Shown piece after piece: positions 62,191 through 64,000 of a stretch of 64,000 bases of DNA. The notes beneath the pieces are model-generated. The model did no database searches and was not told the origin of the DNA. It saw nothing but the letters and a program-made list of their open reading frames with translations. The position numbers were made by a program, and so were the translations under genes. This DNA comes from Streptomyces cinerochromogenes (lineage in GTDB: Bacteria > Actinomycetota > Actinomycetes > Streptomycetales > Streptomycetaceae). The first letter of the stretch is position 1. Each line of letters opens with the position of its first letter. The DNA is taken from assembly GCF_014648635.1 (NCBI RefSeq), contig NZ_BMRM01000007.1, positions 248,001-312,000 of the forward strand, read 5' to 3'.

Positions 62191-62206
62191 GCGAAAGGGC
62201 TTTCGC
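62191..62206. promoter_or_regulatory. Palindrome between PL4 and acetylesterase genes
   Basis: GCGAAAGGGCTTTCGC has perfect 7-base arms with a 2-base centre. It resembles LacI-type operators and lies 57 bases from the AGAAAGCGC box at 62248, so a looped complex is possible. Confidence 0.45.
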
Positions 62207-62247
62207 GGCCGGGGGGTCGGGAATTGCCTGAATTTACACCCAGGGCT

Positions 62248-62261
62248 AGAAAGCGCTTGTC
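62248..62261. promoter_or_regulatory. LacI-type operator between PL4 and acetylesterase genes
   Basis: AGAAAGCGCTTGTC shares AGAAAGCGC with the sites before lacI and the dehydrogenase; its centre AAGCGCTT is palindromic. It is 54 bases before the acetylesterase ATG and upstream of the divergent lyase. Confidence 0.5.
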
Positions 62262-62314
62262 CGGAGCGGTACGGTCTCGGGTCGGCCGAGGTTCGGCCGA
62301 CGGAGGAGCCGCTC

Positions 62315-63355
62315 ATGAGACGCGTCACAGCCGCCCTGCTGGTGCCGGCCGCCCTGGGCGCCGCCCTGACCGCGACACCCGCCCAGGCCCGCACGGGCCG
62401 CCCGCTCGGCATCGAGCACTGCACGGCCGGCGCCTGTCACTTCGACGTACCGCCGGGCACCTACGACGTCACGGTCCGGCTCGGCGGCGCGACGGCGTCC
62501 AGCACCCGCGTCACCGGCGAGACCCGGCGCTCGCTCCTGCCGGAGACGGCCGTACCGGCCGGCGAGCACGTCACCCGCAGCTTCACCGTCGACGTCCGCA
62601 CCCCCGAGGGCGAACCGACCGGCCCCGACGGAACCCCCGGCCTGGACCTGGCACTCGGCGGCTCCGCGCCCGCCCTCGCCGGCATCAGGGTCACCCCCGC
62701 CTCGCACACCCGCCGGATCGTCCTCATCGGCGACTCCACCGTCTGCGACCAGCCCGCCGACCCCTACTCCGGCTGGGGCCAGCAGCTCCCGCAGTACCTC
62801 CGCAAGGGCCTGTCCGTCGCCAACCACGCCGACTCCGGCGAAAGCACCGTCACCTACCTGCGGGACCCGCGGCTGTGGGCCACCGTCCAGTCCCGGATCC
62901 GGCCCGGCGACCTCGCCCTCGTCCAGCTCGCCCACAACGACAAGACGACCGACGGTGCGACCTACCGCGCCAACCTGGAGACACTGGTCGCGGGCATCCG
63001 CGAGAAGGGCGGCGAGCCGGTGCTCGTCACCCCGGTCGTCCGCCGCTGGTTCAACGCCGACGGCACCCTGAACAACCCCACCGCCCTGCTGGTCAACGGC
63101 CTCGGCGTCGACCACCCGGCCGTCATCCGCGCGCTCGCCGCCGCCGAGGACGTCCCGCTGGTCGATCTCACGGCGAAGACCAAGGCGCTGGTGGAGTCCC
63201 TCGGACCGGAGGGCTCCAAGGCCCTCTACCTCTCCGACGAGAAGCGCGACAACACGCACACCTCCGCGCACGGCGCCACCGTCTACGCGGGCCTCGTCCG
63301 CGACGAACTCCTCGCCCTGCGTCTGGTGCCCGAGGGCGCCGTGCGGGTGGGATGA
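62315..63355 (+). CDS. Secreted rhamnogalacturonan acetylesterase (SGNH)
   Basis: 346 residues. Signal peptide 1 to about 26 (AQA cleavage). An N-terminal beta domain (about 30-130) precedes the SGNH hydrolase. Block I is LIGDSTV with the nucleophile Ser141, then GWGQQL, HADSGEST, LVQLAHND with Asn208, and RDNTHTSAHG with Asp312 and His315. This is the layout of CE12 rhamnogalacturonan acetylesterases, which remove acetyl groups from RG-I so that the lyase can act. GGAGGAG lies about seven bases before the ATG. Confidence 0.88.
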   Translation: MRRVTAALLVPAALGAALTATPAQARTGRPLGIEHCTAGACHFDVPPGTYDVTVRLGGATASSTRVTGETRRSLLPETAVPAGEHVTRSFTVDVRTPEGEPTGPDGTPGLDLALGGSAPALAGIRVTPASHTRRIVLIGDSTVCDQPADPYSGWGQQLPQYLRKGLSVANHADSGESTVTYLRDPRLWATVQSRIRPGDLALVQLAHNDKTTDGATYRANLETLVAGIREKGGEPVLVTPVVRRWFNADGTLNNPTALLVNGLGVDHPAVIRALAAAEDVPLVDLTAKTKALVESLGPEGSKALYLSDEKRDNTHTSAHGATVYAGLVRDELLALRLVPEGAVRVG

Positions 63356-63418
63356 AGCCCTGGGGCGCTCCGACCGGAACCGGGGCGTCCCAGGCCCCCA
63401 GGAAGGAAGACCACCGCC

Positions 63419-64000
63419 GTGATCCGACTGCCCGCCGACGACCGCGCGTCCAGCCCCCGCACCGGCTACACCCGCGCCCACTGGGAAGCCGCCGCCGACG
63501 CCCTCCTCGCCGCGGTGGAGCCGTACGCCACTGCCGACCGCGCCCTCTACCACCTGCCGGGCACCCGGGCGAGCCACTCCGGCCGGGTCTCCGACGGGCT
63601 CGAAGGGTACGCCCGCACGCTGCTGCTGGCCGCGTTCCGCCGCGACGAGACCGCGCTCGGCCGGTACGCCGAGGGCCTCGCGGCCGGTCCCGGCGGGGTC
63701 TGGCCGCGCATCACGGACCGCAGCCAGCCGCTGGTCGAGTCCGCCTCCGTCGCGCTCGCCCTGCGGCTCACCCGGCCGCTGCTCTGGGACCGCCTGGACG
63801 ACGCGGTGCGCCAGCGGACCGCCGCCTGGCTGGCGGACGCGCTCACCGCCGAACCCTGGCCGTGCAACTGGGAGTTGTTCCCGGTCACCGTCGGCGGCTT
63901 CCTCCTGGAGACCGGCCACCGGGAGGAGGCGGCGCGCAGGGCGGTCGACCGGGGGCTGGAGCGGGTCGAGGGCTGGTACCTCGGCGACGGCTGGTACACC
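63419..64000 (+). CDS. DUF2264-domain protein (5' part)
   Basis: 194 residues from a GTG with GGAAGGA upstream; the frame is open at the right edge. The sequence matches DUF2264 proteins: HWEAAADALLAAVEPYA, SDGLEGYARTLLLAAFR, and NWELFPVTVGGFLLETGHRE. They are helical-barrel proteins often found in polysaccharide clusters, resembling unsaturated-glucuronyl hydrolases. It follows the acetylesterase by 63 bases and may act on unsaturated products of the lyase; this is inference. Confidence 0.78.
   Translation, partial: MIRLPADDRASSPRTGYTRAHWEAAADALLAAVEPYATADRALYHLPGTRASHSGRVSDGLEGYARTLLLAAFRRDETALGRYAEGLAAGPGGVWPRITDRSQPLVESASVALALRLTRPLLWDRLDDAVRQRTAAWLADALTAEPWPCNWELFPVTVGGFLLETGHREEAARRAVDRGLERVEGWYLGDGWYT

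Overview
The window is very GC-rich, with third codon positions almost all G or C, densely packed genes, many GTG starts and several Tat-type signal peptides. Families such as the SAV2148-type HEPN protein and the SsuA-like/CysNDCH/sulfite reductase cluster point to a Streptomyces chromosome. No tRNA, rRNA, CRISPR array, transposase or integrase was found.

Layout. 0-6.2 kb: the end of a probable LysR-type regulator, treY (maltooligosyl trehalose synthase), an MFS exporter and glgX, a glycogen/trehalose region without treZ. 6.4-8.6 kb: two consecutive secreted proteins that together look like a copper amine oxidase split into N-domain and catalytic-domain genes. 8.7-11.2 kb: a HEPN-family protein, a truncated DEDD exonuclease and a complete diverged exonuclease. 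11.3-15.1 kb: a drug-export-type ABC pair back to back with a NarL-type two-component system. Truncated genes at both ends suggest this block was inserted. 15.2-24.7 kb: an aminoglycoside-phosphotransferase-fold protein, a sugar ABC importer without its own ATPase, a macrolide-type glycosyltransferase behind a well-defined promoter/operator, an MMPL transporter and a ketopantoate-reductase-like enzyme. 24.97-25.9 kb: small unrecognised proteins sharing a GNVxxPxxFGxHG motif.

26.1-35.6 kb, minus strand, is a full assimilatory sulfur cluster. It begins with a 27-residue leader peptide, followed by ferredoxin-type sulfite reductase, a small zinc-ribbon protein, cysH, cysC, cysD, cysN, a sulfonate/sulfate-type ABC importer and a CbiX chelatase. 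Sulfate is adenylated by CysDN, reduced by CysH and sulfite reductase, and the chelatase can supply sirohaem for the reductase. The leader suggests cysteine-sensitive attenuation.

35.7-48.8 kb is mixed accessory content: GNAT, a secreted protein, a GAF regulator, an AidB-like acyl-CoA dehydrogenase, YihY, VC0807 and DUF817 membrane proteins, a LysR/MFS divergon, a lipoprotein and a ThuA protein. 48.9-64 kb is largely a carbohydrate region for pectin rhamnogalacturonan-I and arabinogalactan: a LacI regulator, a D-2-hydroxyacid dehydrogenase, two GH43 enzymes (one an exo-beta-1,3-galactanase type with a ricin-type lectin domain), a PL4 rhamnogalacturonan lyase, a rhamnogalacturonan acetylesterase and a DUF2264 protein running off the end. 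Near-identical AGAAAGCGC boxes lie before lacI, before the dehydrogenase and between the lyase and the acetylesterase, so one LacI protein probably controls this set. An ICL/PEP-mutase enzyme, a small secreted protein with the window's only detected TTA codon, a carboxylesterase, and a homocysteine methyltransferase divergent from an amino acid permease are interspersed.
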